Origin: an uncultured Oxalobacter sp.
GTDB lineage: Bacteria > Pseudomonadota > Gammaproteobacteria > Burkholderiales > Burkholderiaceae_D
DNA: 49,448 nt
Direction of reading: 5' to 3'
NCBI GenBank assembly: GCA_934401755.1
Contig: CAKRSU010000013.1
Span: forward strand, 1 to 49,448
Part shown: piece after piece, positions 29,485-38,749 of the stretch
How the letters are laid out: the number at the start of each line of letters is the position of its first letter
Position numbering within the stretch: the stretch's first letter is position 1
Position numbers and translations under genes: made by a program
The notes under the pieces: generated by a model
Databases searched by the model: none
Told to the model about the DNA's origin: nothing
Seen by the model: the letters and a program-made list of their open reading frames with translations, nothing else

Positions 29485-30714
29485 ATGGCAAAAGATAAAA
29501 AAACAATCGTCGGATTAGATATTGGGACATCGAAGATTGTTGCGGTCATTGCAGAAGTTTTATCGGATGGCCGACATGAAATTATTGGCATTGGTCAACG
29601 GGAATCGAATGGCTTAAAGAAAGGATCTGTTGTCAATTTAGAGGAGACAGCTGATTCAATTGATGCGGCACTTGCTGAAGCTGAAGCTATGGCTGGCGTG
29701 AAGGTCCATATGGTTTGTACCGGTATTGCCGGAAAACATATTCGCAGTTTCAATTCTGTTGGGATGGTCTCAGTTAAAAATAAAGAAGTGACACAAACAG
29801 ATCTTGATGATGCGCTTGAATTAGCAAAGCAAGTGAGTCTGCCAGAAGGGCAACAGTTCATTCATTCGGTTGTACAACAATATATTGTAGATGGCAAAGA
29901 ATGTATGCATGAGCCCATTGGAATGACAAGTATGAAGCTTGAGGTCAAAGCGCATATCGTAACGGGTGCAGTTGCAGATATTGATAATATTGTTAAATGT
30001 GTTCGACGTTGCGACTTGGATGTTTCTAGTTTGATTTTGCAACCTGTTGCATCTGCTGATGCCGTATTATCACAAGATGAAAAAGAATTAGGGGTTGCTT
30101 TAATTGATATTGGTGGTGGGACAACGGATGTCGCGATATTTACAGGGGGCATGATTCAACATACCGAAGTCATCCCAATTGCCGGTGATCAAGTGACAAA
30201 TGATATTGCGTTCATGTTTCGTACGCCTATTTCTGAAGCAGAAGATATTAAGATGCGCTATGGGGCGGCATTAAAGTCGTTGGTGAATCCAGAAGAAGAG
30301 ATTGTTGTTCCTGGTATTGGTGATCGACCTGCAGCAAGATATTCTCGTCAATTACTGGCTGCTATTATTGAAGCGCGTATGGTTGAAATGTTTCAGCGGG
30401 CAAAAACAATTATTGAACAGTCAAACTGTGGGCGACAAATTGCTTCTGGTATTGTATTAACGGGTGGCACAATGCTTTTGCCGGGAATGTTACAGTTAGC
30501 AGAGCAAGTTTTTGGAAAATCGGTTCGCTTGGGGTTACCTCAGTACACGGGAAGATTATCAGATGTTGTCAAAAGTCCTCGTTATGCAACGGTTCATGGG
30601 TTGTTGATTGAAGCGTTACGGCAACAAAAGCGAGGGAATGTATCTGCTGCGCCAAAGAGTACAACAATGGCATTAATTGACAAGATAAAGATCTGGTTAA
30701 TGGGAAATATTTAA
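29485..30714 (+). CDS. ftsA: Cell division protein FtsA
   Basis: 409 residues from 29485; an actin-like ATPase that tethers FtsZ filaments to the membrane. Actin-fold motifs are VGLDIGTSKI (phosphate 1) and IDIGGGTTDVAIF (phosphate 2), with GIVLTGGTMLLPG as the adenosine site, and a C-terminal amphipathic stretch (about 397-409, ALIDKIKIWLMGN) as membrane anchor. An ATG at 29464 overlaps ftsQ and would add seven residues. AGGTGA at 29472-29477 fits the start at 29485 better. Confidence 0.95.
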   Translation: MAKDKKTIVGLDIGTSKIVAVIAEVLSDGRHEIIGIGQRESNGLKKGSVVNLEETADSIDAALAEAEAMAGVKVHMVCTGIAGKHIRSFNSVGMVSVKNKEVTQTDLDDALELAKQVSLPEGQQFIHSVVQQYIVDGKECMHEPIGMTSMKLEVKAHIVTGAVADIDNIVKCVRRCDLDVSSLILQPVASADAVLSQDEKELGVALIDIGGGTTDVAIFTGGMIQHTEVIPIAGDQVTNDIAFMFRTPISEAEDIKMRYGAALKSLVNPEEEIVVPGIGDRPAARYSRQLLAAIIEARMVEMFQRAKTIIEQSNCGRQIASGIVLTGGTMLLPGMLQLAEQVFGKSVRLGLPQYTGRLSDVVKSPRYATVHGLLIEALRQQKRGNVSAAPKSTTMALIDKIKIWLMGNI

Positions 30715-30776
30715 ATTTGAAATAGAGACAAAATAGATTTCATGGCATCAAGGAATTTGTGTCAAGGAGCAAATAA

Positions 30777-31934
30777 ATGGAATTTGATATGGTTGAAGAT
30801 AACGTCAATCTAGGAACAATCATCAAGGTTGTTGGTGTAGGGGGTGCCGGTGGTAATGCGGTTCAGCACATGATTAATAAAGGTGTATCCGGCGTTGAAT
30901 TTATTGCGGCGAATACCGATTCACAAGCATTACTGCGTTCTAGTGCAGATAATGTGATTCAGATTGGAGAGTCTGGCTTAGGGGCTGGAATGCGCCCAGA
31001 CGTTGGACGTAGATTAGCCGAAGAATCACGTTCACGGATTGAAGATGCTTTGCGTGGAGCCCATATGGTTTTTATCGCAGCCGGTATGGGCGGTGGAACA
31101 GGGACAGGAGCATCTCCAGTTATTGCTGAAGTTGCTAAATCGTTAGGTGCATTAACGGTTGCCGTTGTTTCAAAACCCTTCTCTTATGAAGGAACGAAAT
31201 GCATGCAGATGGCAGAAGAAGGGCTTGCCGAACTATCACAACATGTTGATTCCTTAATCGTCATTTTAAATGAGAAATTAGAAGAAATTTATGAAGATGA
31301 CAGTATGATCGAATGGTTTCAGCATGCCGATGACGTGTTAAATAATGCTGTTGCAGGGATTGCTGAAATTATTAATGTTCCCGGACATATTAATGTCGAT
31401 TTTAACGATGTAAAAACCATTATGTCTGAACAAGGAAAAGCTATGATGGGAACAGCCGTTGCCACAGGTTCAGATCGTGCGGTAACCGCAGCTCAAGAAG
31501 CCGTAGCGTCTCCTTTGTTAGATGGTGTTAACCTGTCTGGGGCTCGCGGCGTATTGGTCAATATTACGGCAAGTAAGAGTCTTAAGGGGAAAGAAACGAA
31601 GCAAGTTATGGCCGTTGTTCGTGAATTTGCTTCACCCGAAGCAACGATTGTTCAGGGAATTGCCTATGATGATGCGATGGGAGACGATTTGCGTGTTACT
31701 GTCGTTGCAACAGGGTTAGATAAACCCCTTGTGATGGAAGCGCCCAATCAAGAAACAGAATCTGCTTCTACAATAGCTACCGGTACTGAAGAAATGTCGA
31801 AAAAAGCAGAAGAGGATCTGTCAAATAAGGGATTTGATGATCCTTCTGATGTGCCTCCTATTCTTAAAGTGTTACAAGAAGGGGGCGTCGATACTTATGA
31901 TATCCCCGCATTTTTAAGAAATTCACAGAAATAA
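30777..31934 (+). CDS. ftsZ: Cell division protein FtsZ
   Basis: 385 residues; the tubulin-like GTPase that forms the Z ring. The N-terminal VGVGGAGGNAV, the tubulin signature GGGTGTG (105-111), and NVDFNDVKTIM of the T7 loop region are intact. A Ser/Thr/Glu-rich linker (about 320-365) leads to a C-terminal peptide, VDTYDIPAFLRNSQK, the docking site for FtsA. CAAGGAG gives a good ribosome-binding site. Last gene of the compact part of dcw; a terminator follows. Confidence 0.97.
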   Translation: MEFDMVEDNVNLGTIIKVVGVGGAGGNAVQHMINKGVSGVEFIAANTDSQALLRSSADNVIQIGESGLGAGMRPDVGRRLAEESRSRIEDALRGAHMVFIAAGMGGGTGTGASPVIAEVAKSLGALTVAVVSKPFSYEGTKCMQMAEEGLAELSQHVDSLIVILNEKLEEIYEDDSMIEWFQHADDVLNNAVAGIAEIINVPGHINVDFNDVKTIMSEQGKAMMGTAVATGSDRAVTAAQEAVASPLLDGVNLSGARGVLVNITASKSLKGKETKQVMAVVREFASPEATIVQGIAYDDAMGDDLRVTVVATGLDKPLVMEAPNQETESASTIATGTEEMSKKAEEDLSNKGFDDPSDVPPILKVLQEGGVDTYDIPAFLRNSQK

Positions 31935-31952
31935 TGAGACCTATACAAAATA

Positions 31953-31986
31953 AGGCATAGTGTATTTTCGCTATGCCTGTTTTGTT
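31953..31986 (+). terminator. Rho-independent terminator after ftsZ
   Basis: AGGCATAGTG (31953-31962) pairs with CGCTATGCCT (31969-31978), with one G-T wobble and a TATTTT loop, followed by GTTTTGTT. It lies 18 bases after the ftsZ stop, so lpxC probably has its own promoter. Confidence 0.75.
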
Positions 31987-31999
31987 ACAGATCGTAACA
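31983..31999. promoter_or_regulatory. Small dyad in the lpxC upstream region
   Basis: A perfect 6-bp inverted repeat, TGTTAC (31983-31988) and GTAACA (31994-31999), with a 5-base centre. It lies about 120 bases before lpxC and could be an operator half-site pair. A -10-like TAGAAT follows at 32053-32058 with no clear -35. Weak evidence. Confidence 0.25.
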
Positions 32000-32116
32000 G
32001 TTCAATGACTTGAATAGTCTTAGTAAGCAATGCAGGACTTTTTAAGTCAGGGTAGAATATGCTCGTTTAATCATTGTTTGAAATATCAAAGCATTTGCGA
32101 TGCTTGGTGGATGAAT

Positions 32117-33052
32117 ATGCTAAAACAAAGGACAATCAGACACTCAACAACAACCGTAGGGATTGGGTTACATTCTGGACTTAAGGTGAGATTGACTTTA
32201 AGACCGGCTGCGCCTAATACGGGGATTGTGTTTCATCGTACGGATTTGACGCCTCAAGTAACCATTCCTGTTAGTGCTGAAGCGATTGGTGAAACGATGT
32301 TAGCATCAACTTTAGTACAAGATGGTGTTCGCATTTCTACCATTGAACATTTAATGTCTGCGTGTTGTGGATTAGGTATTGATAATTTGCATATTGATGT
32401 CAGTTCTGAAGAAATTCCGATTATGGATGGTTCTGCATCCACTTTTGTTTTTTTACTTCAACAAGCCGGTATCAAAGAACAAGATGCGCCGAAAAAATAT
32501 ATTCGTTTGAAAAAAAGCATTGAAATTTCGGATGGGGAAGGGGCTAATTTAAAGTGGGCAAGATTAGATCCTTATCATGGATTTAAACTGGAATTTTCGA
32601 TTGAATTTAACCATCCTGCAATTGATGCAACACATCAGCATGCTATTGTTGATTTCGGTAAAGATTCTTATGTGAAAGATGTTTGCCGAGCTCGTACCTT
32701 TGGTTTTGTTAAAGACGTTGAATTGCTCCGTAGTATGGGATTGGCAAGAGGGGGATCTCTTGAAAATGCCATTGTGATGGATGAATATCATATTCTTAAT
32801 CCCTATGGATTACGTTTTGAAGATGAGTTTGTCCGTCATAAGATATTGGATGCTATTGGCGATCTTTATAATATTGGCTTACCTATGCTAGCGTCTTATA
32901 CTGCTTATAAGTCAGGACATGCTTTAAATAATCAATTAATTCGAGCGTTGCTTGCTCAACCTGAAGCATTTGAAGTGGTAACTTTCGATCATGAAAACGA
33001 TGCACCTGTTTATTTAGTTGAACAGTCTCATTTAGAATGGATGCCTGCTTAA
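32117..33052 (+). CDS. lpxC: UDP-3-O-acyl-N-acetylglucosamine deacetylase
   Basis: 311 residues; the zinc enzyme for the committed step of lipid A synthesis. The N-terminus [21 protein letters not shown] is canonical, which fixes the start at 32117; an ATG two codons earlier is also possible, while the far upstream start at 32030 is not supported. Zinc ligands are His78 (IEHLMSA) and the HKILD motif with His241 and Asp245. It follows ftsZ as in other beta- and gammaproteobacteria and converges on the dciA-like gene with no gap. Confidence 0.95.
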   Translation: MLKQRTIRHSTTTVGIGLHSGLKVRLTLRPAAPNTGIVFHRTDLTPQVTIPVSAEAIGETMLASTLVQDGVRISTIEHLMSACCGLGIDNLHIDVSSEEIPIMDGSASTFVFLLQQAGIKEQDAPKKYIRLKKSIEISDGEGANLKWARLDPYHGFKLEFSIEFNHPAIDATHQHAIVDFGKDSYVKDVCRARTFGFVKDVELLRSMGLARGGSLENAIVMDEYHILNPYGLRFEDEFVRHKILDAIGDLYNIGLPMLASYTAYKSGHALNNQLIRALLAQPEAFEVVTFDHENDAPVYLVEQSHLEWMPA

Positions 33053-33508
33053 TTATTGCTTATTTAACATATGGTGAAGCGATTGTAGTAAGGTGGAATG
33101 ATCATTGTCTTGCTGAAGCGAAGCATAAAGTTTATTAAAGCAGGCGCGTGCATGAGGAGATAGCCGTCTAGATTGGATAGACGGCTTTGTTTTTTTGGGA
33201 ATTTCTTGCTTGAAATTGATTTTTAATCGGATATGAGTGATATTCCAACCCTTTAGATTAAGCCCTGATTGTAGCAAGGGAATGTTCATACGAATTCTTG
33301 CGGCCAATGTTTGATTGGGGGCGCCAATGGTTAAAATGCCGTTTTCTAATCGTAGAATTTGGCATAGATTAAACCAAGTCGGCATTAACTTTTGACAGTC
33401 GTGCCGAATCGTTTCATATTGTTTTGCTGTTTTTATAAGGCTTTCTATTGTTGTTTGTTTACCCAAAAGATCAGAAGGGGTAAAAAAAGTACCGGTTGTA
33501 CTCATCAT
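33053..33508 (-). CDS. DUF721 (DciA-like) protein
   Basis: 151 residues with a central DUF721 core (about 25-100: LMPTWFNLCQILRLENGILTIGAPNQTLAARIR). Known members called DciA load or assist the replicative helicase DnaB in bacteria lacking DnaC. Here it sits in reverse orientation between lpxC and secA, a position seen in other Burkholderiales. The C-terminal third is basic and Ser/Gln-rich. The stop lies right against the lpxC stop. The helicase role is inferred from the family only, and similarity is moderate. Confidence 0.72.
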   Translation of the reverse strand: MMSTTGTFFTPSDLLGKQTTIESLIKTAKQYETIRHDCQKLMPTWFNLCQILRLENGILTIGAPNQTLAARIRMNIPLLQSGLNLKGWNITHIRLKINFKQEIPKKTKPSIQSRRLSPHARACFNKLYASLQQDNDHSTLLQSLHHMLNKQ

Positions 33509-33585
33509 TAAATACCGCCGTTAACGAAAAGTTTTCAAAGTAAAAGGAACAGTATCATTAGGGACAGAAGAAAACAACAATTCTC

Positions 33586-33613
33586 TTGAAAAACACTCTA
33601 TAGCCCTTATTAT
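33586..33613 (+). promoter_or_regulatory. Putative sigma70 promoter for secA
   Basis: -35 TTGAAA (33586-33591), 16-bp spacer, -10 TATTAT (33608-33613). It lies about 150 bases upstream of the secA ATG, leaving a leader of about 140 nt that contains the hairpin at 33721-33739. Predicted from sequence only. Confidence 0.45.
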
Positions 33614-33720
33614 TCTCAAGATGGGGTGCATTGCTGTTTGAAAGCAACTATGTAGAAAAATGGCGTGATAGAATGCACTATTGATTTTGTGTCCTATTAT
33701 TTTTAAGGGCTTTTTTAGCG

Positions 33721-33751
33721 CAGCATGATTTTCATGCTGTTTGATTTTTAC
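33721..33751 (+). promoter_or_regulatory. Hairpin with T-rich tail just before secA
   Basis: A perfect 8-bp stem, CAGCATGA (33721-33728) with TCATGCTG (33732-33739), has a TTT loop, followed by TTTGATTTTT. It ends about 20 bases before the secA start at 33761 and looks like a terminator or attenuator in the secA leader. An in-frame ATG (33725) is inside the stem. Confidence 0.5.
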
Positions 33752-33760
33752 GGATGTGCC

Positions 33761-36523
33761 ATGTCCTTTCTCACCAACTTATTTGGTAGCCGAAATTCTC
33801 GGTTGCTAAAACGTTACGGAAAAACCGTAGCACAAATTAATGCATTGGAACCGACCTTTGAAGCGTATTCGGATGAAGCGCTTAAGGCAAAGACATCGGA
33901 GTTTAAACAGCGTTTTGCAAATGGGGAAACACTAGATGCATTGCTTCCTGAAGCATTTGCGGTTTGCCGTGAAGCCAGTAAGCGTGTGCTTAAGATGCGT
34001 CATTTTGATGTCCAGTTGATCGGTGGCATGGTTTTGCACTATGGCAAGATTGCAGAAATGGCAACAGGTGAAGGAAAGACATTAGTTGCCACATTGCCCG
34101 CTTATCTCAATGCCTTGTCTGGACAAGGGGTCCATGTTGTAACCGTCAATGATTATTTAGCGCAGCGTGATGCGGAATGGATGTCGCGTTTATATGGCTG
34201 GCTAGGATTGACAACGGGCGTTAATTTACCGACAAAAAGTACGGATGAAAAACGGCAGGCTTATGCGGCTGACATCACGTATGGGACTAATAATGAATTT
34301 GGGTTTGATTATTTGCGCGATAACATGGTCTTTAATATTAATGATCGTGTTCAACGCAAATTAGCTTATGGCATTATTGATGAAGTCGACTCTATTTTGA
34401 TTGATGAAGCTCGTACACCATTAATTATTTCAGGCCCTGCTGAGGACTCTAATGAGCTGTATGTCAAAATCAATGAAATTCCGCCATTAATGACATTGCA
34501 AATTGGCGAAGAGACCAAAGATGGTACGGGAAAAATTGAAGTTCCAGGGGATTACACAAAAGATGAAAAGACACGTCAAGTCTATTTAACGGATGCTGGA
34601 TATGAAAAGGCCGAAAAGATTTTGACACAAATGGGGCTTTTACCCGAAGGCGCTTCACTTTATGACGCAGCTCATATCATTTTAGTTCATCATCTTTATG
34701 CAGCAATGCGTGCGCATACGTTGTATCACCGTGACCAGCATTATGTTGTTCAAAATGGTGAAGTCATTATTGTTGATGAGTTTACTGGACGTTTAATGGA
34801 AGGACGTCGTTGGTCAGAAGGGTTGCATCAAGCGGTTGAAGCAAAAGAACATGTCAAAATCCAAAATGAAAATCAAACGTTAGCAACGATTACATTCCAA
34901 AATTATTTTCGGATGTATCAGAAGTTATCAGGGATGACAGGAACTGCGGATACTGAAGCTTATGAATTTCAAGATATTTATGGGCTTGAAACCGTTGTTG
35001 TTCCAACGAATCGACCTAATTTGCGTAAAGATGCGCCGGATTTGGTTTATCGTTCAGAAGAAGAAAAATACGAAGCCATATTAGCGGATATCAAAGATTG
35101 TTATACAAGAGGTCAACCCGTTTTAGTGGGGACAACGTCGATTGAAAACTCTGAAAAATTGTCGGATTATCTGACAAAAATGGGCTTGCCTCATAATGTG
35201 TTAAATGCAAAACAGCATGAAAGAGAAGCACAAATCGTTGCTCAGGCAGGACGCCCCAAAATGATTACGATTGCAACCAATATGGCCGGACGTGGTACAG
35301 ATATCGTACTAGGTGGTAATGTTGAAAAGCAAATTGAATTCATTTTAGCAGATAGCACGATTCCAGAAGAAGAGAAAGAATCGCAAATTAAAAAACTGCG
35401 TGATGAATGGCAATCGTTGCATGACTTTGTGTTGCAGCAAGGCGGACTGCATATTATTGGGACTGAACGTCATGAATCTCGTCGTGTTGATAATCAGTTA
35501 AGAGGGCGTTCAGCCCGTCAAGGTGATCCTGGATCATCGCGTTTTTATTTATCATTAGATGATGAACTTTTGCGCATTTTTGCGGGTGATACGATGCGAG
35601 GCATTATGAATCGCTTGAAAATGCCACGCGGTGAAGCGATTGAATCTCGTATTGTTTCCCGTTCCATTGAATCGGCACAATGTAAGGTTGAAGGGCATAA
35701 CTTTGATATGCGTAAAAACCTATTGAAGTATGACGATGTGGCCAATGAGCAGCGTAAAGTGCTTTATAAAGAACGAAATGAATTGCTTGAAATGGCAGAT
35801 ACCTCTGAATTAGCAAGAGATCTACGCCATGGCACGTTTACGGATTTATTCCGTTTTTATGTGCCTGAAGAATCAATCGAAGAGCAATGGGATCTTGTTG
35901 CTCTTGAAAAAGAATTGAAAAATGCATGGCAAGTTGAAATACCATTAACAAAGATGATGGATGACAACAAGGCCATGACCGATGATGACTTATTAGAAGA
36001 GTTGTTACGAATTGTCGATGAACGTTATCAAGCGAAAACAGAGATGGTTGAGCATGAAGCGTGGGTCGAATATGAGCGCGGCGTTATTTTACAAAGTATG
36101 GATAACTTCTGGCGCGAACATTTGTCTTCATTGGATCATTTGCGTAAAGGTATTCATTTACGAGGGTATGCGCATAAAAATCCAGAACAAGAATATAAGT
36201 TTGAATCATTCAAATTATTTGATCAGATGTTAAGGATGATTCGAGATGATGCCACAAAAATTCTATTCTTGGTTCGCATCCGTACTCGTGAAGAAGTCGA
36301 AGCGGAAGAGCGAGCAATGGCAGAGCATGCCGAAGCAGAAAGACGTCGTTTAGAGGCTTCGTTAGCACAAGCGGCGCTACAACAAAGCCAGAAAATGACG
36401 ATTCATGCGACGCTTAATGATGAAGAAAGTGCCAATAATGGGATTCCTGTAGTTGGTCGCAATGATCCATGTCCATGTGGTAGTGGGAAAAAATATAAAC
36501 AATGTCATGGCAAACTGGTCTAA
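33761..36523 (+). CDS. secA: Preprotein translocase ATPase SecA
   Basis: 920 residues from 33761; the motor that drives unfolded proteins through SecYEG. Walker A GEGKT is at 103-107, the DEAD-like [16 protein letters not shown] follows near residue 208, then the second nucleotide-binding fold ([15 protein letters not shown]), the helical scaffold region, and a C-terminal zinc domain [16 protein letters not shown] that binds SecB. The N-terminus [21 protein letters not shown] is canonical, so the ATG at 33725 (12 extra residues) is less likely. The ribosome-binding site is weak, and a hairpin lies just upstream. Confidence 0.96.
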   Translation: MSFLTNLFGSRNSRLLKRYGKTVAQINALEPTFEAYSDEALKAKTSEFKQRFANGETLDALLPEAFAVCREASKRVLKMRHFDVQLIGGMVLHYGKIAEMATGEGKTLVATLPAYLNALSGQGVHVVTVNDYLAQRDAEWMSRLYGWLGLTTGVNLPTKSTDEKRQAYAADITYGTNNEFGFDYLRDNMVFNINDRVQRKLAYGIIDEVDSILIDEARTPLIISGPAEDSNELYVKINEIPPLMTLQIGEETKDGTGKIEVPGDYTKDEKTRQVYLTDAGYEKAEKILTQMGLLPEGASLYDAAHIILVHHLYAAMRAHTLYHRDQHYVVQNGEVIIVDEFTGRLMEGRRWSEGLHQAVEAKEHVKIQNENQTLATITFQNYFRMYQKLSGMTGTADTEAYEFQDIYGLETVVVPTNRPNLRKDAPDLVYRSEEEKYEAILADIKDCYTRGQPVLVGTTSIENSEKLSDYLTKMGLPHNVLNAKQHEREAQIVAQAGRPKMITIATNMAGRGTDIVLGGNVEKQIEFILADSTIPEEEKESQIKKLRDEWQSLHDFVLQQGGLHIIGTERHESRRVDNQLRGRSARQGDPGSSRFYLSLDDELLRIFAGDTMRGIMNRLKMPRGEAIESRIVSRSIESAQCKVEGHNFDMRKNLLKYDDVANEQRKVLYKERNELLEMADTSELARDLRHGTFTDLFRFYVPEESIEEQWDLVALEKELKNAWQVEIPLTKMMDDNKAMTDDDLLEELLRIVDERYQAKTEMVEHEAWVEYERGVILQSMDNFWREHLSSLDHLRKGIHLRGYAHKNPEQEYKFESFKLFDQMLRMIRDDATKILFLVRIRTREEVEAEERAMAEHAEAERRRLEASLAQAALQQSQKMTIHATLNDEESANNGIPVVGRNDPCPCGSGKKYKQCHGKLV

Positions 36524-36564
36524 ATCATTTTAGGTCAATCATGATTGTATTGAAAGGGTAAAAA

Positions 36565-37803
36565 ATGGCGGTGAATCTCTCCGTTCCAATGGCATCTGAG
36601 CTTAAACCTATTTCAGGTCTTGAACTAGGTTATGTGATGGCTCAAATCAAGAAAGAAAATCGCAAGGATTTGCTCGTTATTCGTTTAGCGCCAGGATCAA
36701 CCGTTGCTGGAGTTTTTACTAAAAATCGGTTTTGTGCTGCGCCGGTACAAATTTGTCGTGAGCATTTGGCGAAAATAAAAGCATCAGAAAAAAATATTCG
36801 GGCATTAGTGGTAAATACAGGAAATGCTAATGCCGGAACGGGGGAAGCCGGTTATCAAGATGCGGTTAAAATAAGTACAACTGTTGCTCAATTGCTTAAA
36901 ATTTCTGTAGAACAAGTGCTACCGTTTTCAACGGGGGTGATTCTTGAACCATTGCCTGTTGATCGAATTATTGCGGGATTACCAACTGCCATTGCCAATC
37001 TTAAAGAAGATAATTGGTTAAATGCAGCTGAGTCGATTATGACAACGGATACGGTCCCTAAAGCGGCGTCACGTACGATTCAATTTGATGGAAAAACCGT
37101 TACCGTAACTGGGATGTGTAAAGGATCAGGGATGATCCATCCGAATATGGCAACCATGTTGGGATATATTGCAACGGATGCGGCAATTCCTCAAGATGTG
37201 CTTGAAGGGATGCTGAAATATGCGGTTGCTCGATCCTTTAATTGTGTGACCGTTGATGGCGATACATCAACCAACGATTCGCTGATTTTAATGGCAACGG
37301 GCAAAGTCGATATCGGTTTGACAAGTGAAGCATCGCTTCATTATCAAGAATTATTAGCCGTTATTACGGATCTTGCACAAGAATTGTCACAAAAAATTAT
37401 TCGTGATGGAGAAGGGGCTTCTAAATTTATTACGATTACGGTCGAAGAAGGTCGATCTGAAGAAGAATGTCGTCAGGTTGCTTATTCAGTGGCGCATTCT
37501 CCTTTGGTCAAAACGGCTTTTTTTGCATCTGATCCTAATTTAGGGCGTATTTTAGCGGCGATTGGTTATGCAGGGATCGAAGATTTAGATGTTAGCCAAT
37601 TAAAACTCTATCTTGATGATGTATTGGTTGCTCAAAAGGGCGGTCGAAATCCCGATTACCGGGAAGAAGACGGTCAAAGCGTAATGAACAAACCTGAAAT
37701 ACTTGTTCGTATTGTATTGGGTCGAGGTAATGCTTCGTCGACGGTTTGGACCTGCGATTTGTCCCATGGTTATGTGTCAATTAATGCGGATTATCGATCA
37801 TGA
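36565..37803 (+). CDS. argJ: Bifunctional ornithine acetyltransferase / N-acetylglutamate synthase
   Basis: 412 residues; it recycles the acetyl group in arginine synthesis, from N-acetylornithine to glutamate. ArgJ is made as a precursor that cleaves itself before the Thr of the ATMLG motif, here Thr197 in [10 protein letters not shown], giving alpha and beta chains. Other conserved stretches are [22 protein letters not shown] and the C-terminal [22 protein letters not shown] precedes the ATG. It overlaps the next gene by four bases (ATGA). Confidence 0.95.
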   Translation: MAVNLSVPMASELKPISGLELGYVMAQIKKENRKDLLVIRLAPGSTVAGVFTKNRFCAAPVQICREHLAKIKASEKNIRALVVNTGNANAGTGEAGYQDAVKISTTVAQLLKISVEQVLPFSTGVILEPLPVDRIIAGLPTAIANLKEDNWLNAAESIMTTDTVPKAASRTIQFDGKTVTVTGMCKGSGMIHPNMATMLGYIATDAAIPQDVLEGMLKYAVARSFNCVTVDGDTSTNDSLILMATGKVDIGLTSEASLHYQELLAVITDLAQELSQKIIRDGEGASKFITITVEEGRSEEECRQVAYSVAHSPLVKTAFFASDPNLGRILAAIGYAGIEDLDVSQLKLYLDDVLVAQKGGRNPDYREEDGQSVMNKPEILVRIVLGRGNASSTVWTCDLSHGYVSINADYRS

Positions 37804-38675
37804 TCGACCGTCTTGAAAAACTATTGTCCCATGCAGATGCCGTATTGAGTCGTTTAGAGACAATATTGCCGAGTGCACCGAGAAATGATGCGATTGATTG
37901 GCAAACGCCAACGGCAGCCTATCGTTGGCGCAAAAAAAATGGCGTTGGAACGCTTAAAGCCATTACGCATATTTCGCCGGTTACTTTAGCCGATCTTTTT
38001 TTTCTTGATCGTCAAAAAGCGCTGCTTGAGCAAAATACGTTGCAATTTTTGCAAGGCAAGCCTGCTAATAATGTGTTAATGACAGGAGCAAGAGGAACGG
38101 GTAAATCTTCTCTTGTTCGTGCTTGTTTGAATCGTTTTTCAGATCAAGGACTTCGGTTAATTGAAGTCGATAAAAATGATTTGATGGATTTAGATGATAT
38201 CTCAGATATTGTCGCTTTGCGTTCTGAGAAGTTTATTCTTTACTGCGATGATTTATCTTTTGATGAAGGAGATAGTAGTTATAAAGCCTTAAAAGCGGTA
38301 TTAGATGGCAGTCTTTCTGCTCAACCGGATAATGTATTGATTTATGCGACGTCGAATCGCCGCCATTTGCTTGAAGAAAAAATGGCCGATAATCAAGGGT
38401 ATCATTTAGATGATAATGGGGATATTCATCCGGGTGAGACGTCCGATGAAAAGATTTCATTGTCTGATCGCTTTGGTTTGTGGTTGTCATTTTATTCATA
38501 TTCTCAAGATGAGTATTTGGCAATATGTGATCATTGGCTGAAATCATTGGGGTGCACTGATTCGATTATTCAGCAATCACATCCAGAAGCCTTAAAATGG
38601 GCTTTGCAGCGCGGATCTCGTACGGGACGTACGGCTTATCAATTTGCAAGGGATTATGCCGGTCGGCATCTTTAA
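37800..38675 (+). CDS. DUF815 family P-loop ATPase
   Basis: 291 residues; an AAA+-like ATP-binding protein of the DUF815 family with Walker [10 protein letters not shown] (96-104), a Walker B-like ILYCDDLSF (about 150) and a sensor segment ATSNRRHL. The cellular role of this family is not established. It starts within the argJ stop (ATGA overlap), an association seen in many Burkholderiales, and is followed by a strong terminator, so it is the last gene of the argJ transcript. Confidence 0.85.
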   Translation: MIDRLEKLLSHADAVLSRLETILPSAPRNDAIDWQTPTAAYRWRKKNGVGTLKAITHISPVTLADLFFLDRQKALLEQNTLQFLQGKPANNVLMTGARGTGKSSLVRACLNRFSDQGLRLIEVDKNDLMDLDDISDIVALRSEKFILYCDDLSFDEGDSSYKALKAVLDGSLSAQPDNVLIYATSNRRHLLEEKMADNQGYHLDDNGDIHPGETSDEKISLSDRFGLWLSFYSYSQDEYLAICDHWLKSLGCTDSIIQQSHPEALKWALQRGSRTGRTAYQFARDYAGRHL

Positions 38676-38690
38676 TATATTATGAGCGAT

Positions 38691-38726
38691 AAAAAACCAG
38701 AATGGATCTTCATTCTGGTTTTTTTA
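38691..38726. terminator. Bidirectional terminator between the DUF815 gene and valS
   Basis: A 14-bp stem, AAAAAACCAGAATG (38691-38704) with CATTCTGGTTTTTT (38711-38724), has a 6-base loop. Runs of A and T flank it on both sides, so it can end both converging transcripts. Confidence 0.9.
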
Positions 38727-38749
38727 AGACAAAAGTCGAAGAAATTTAA

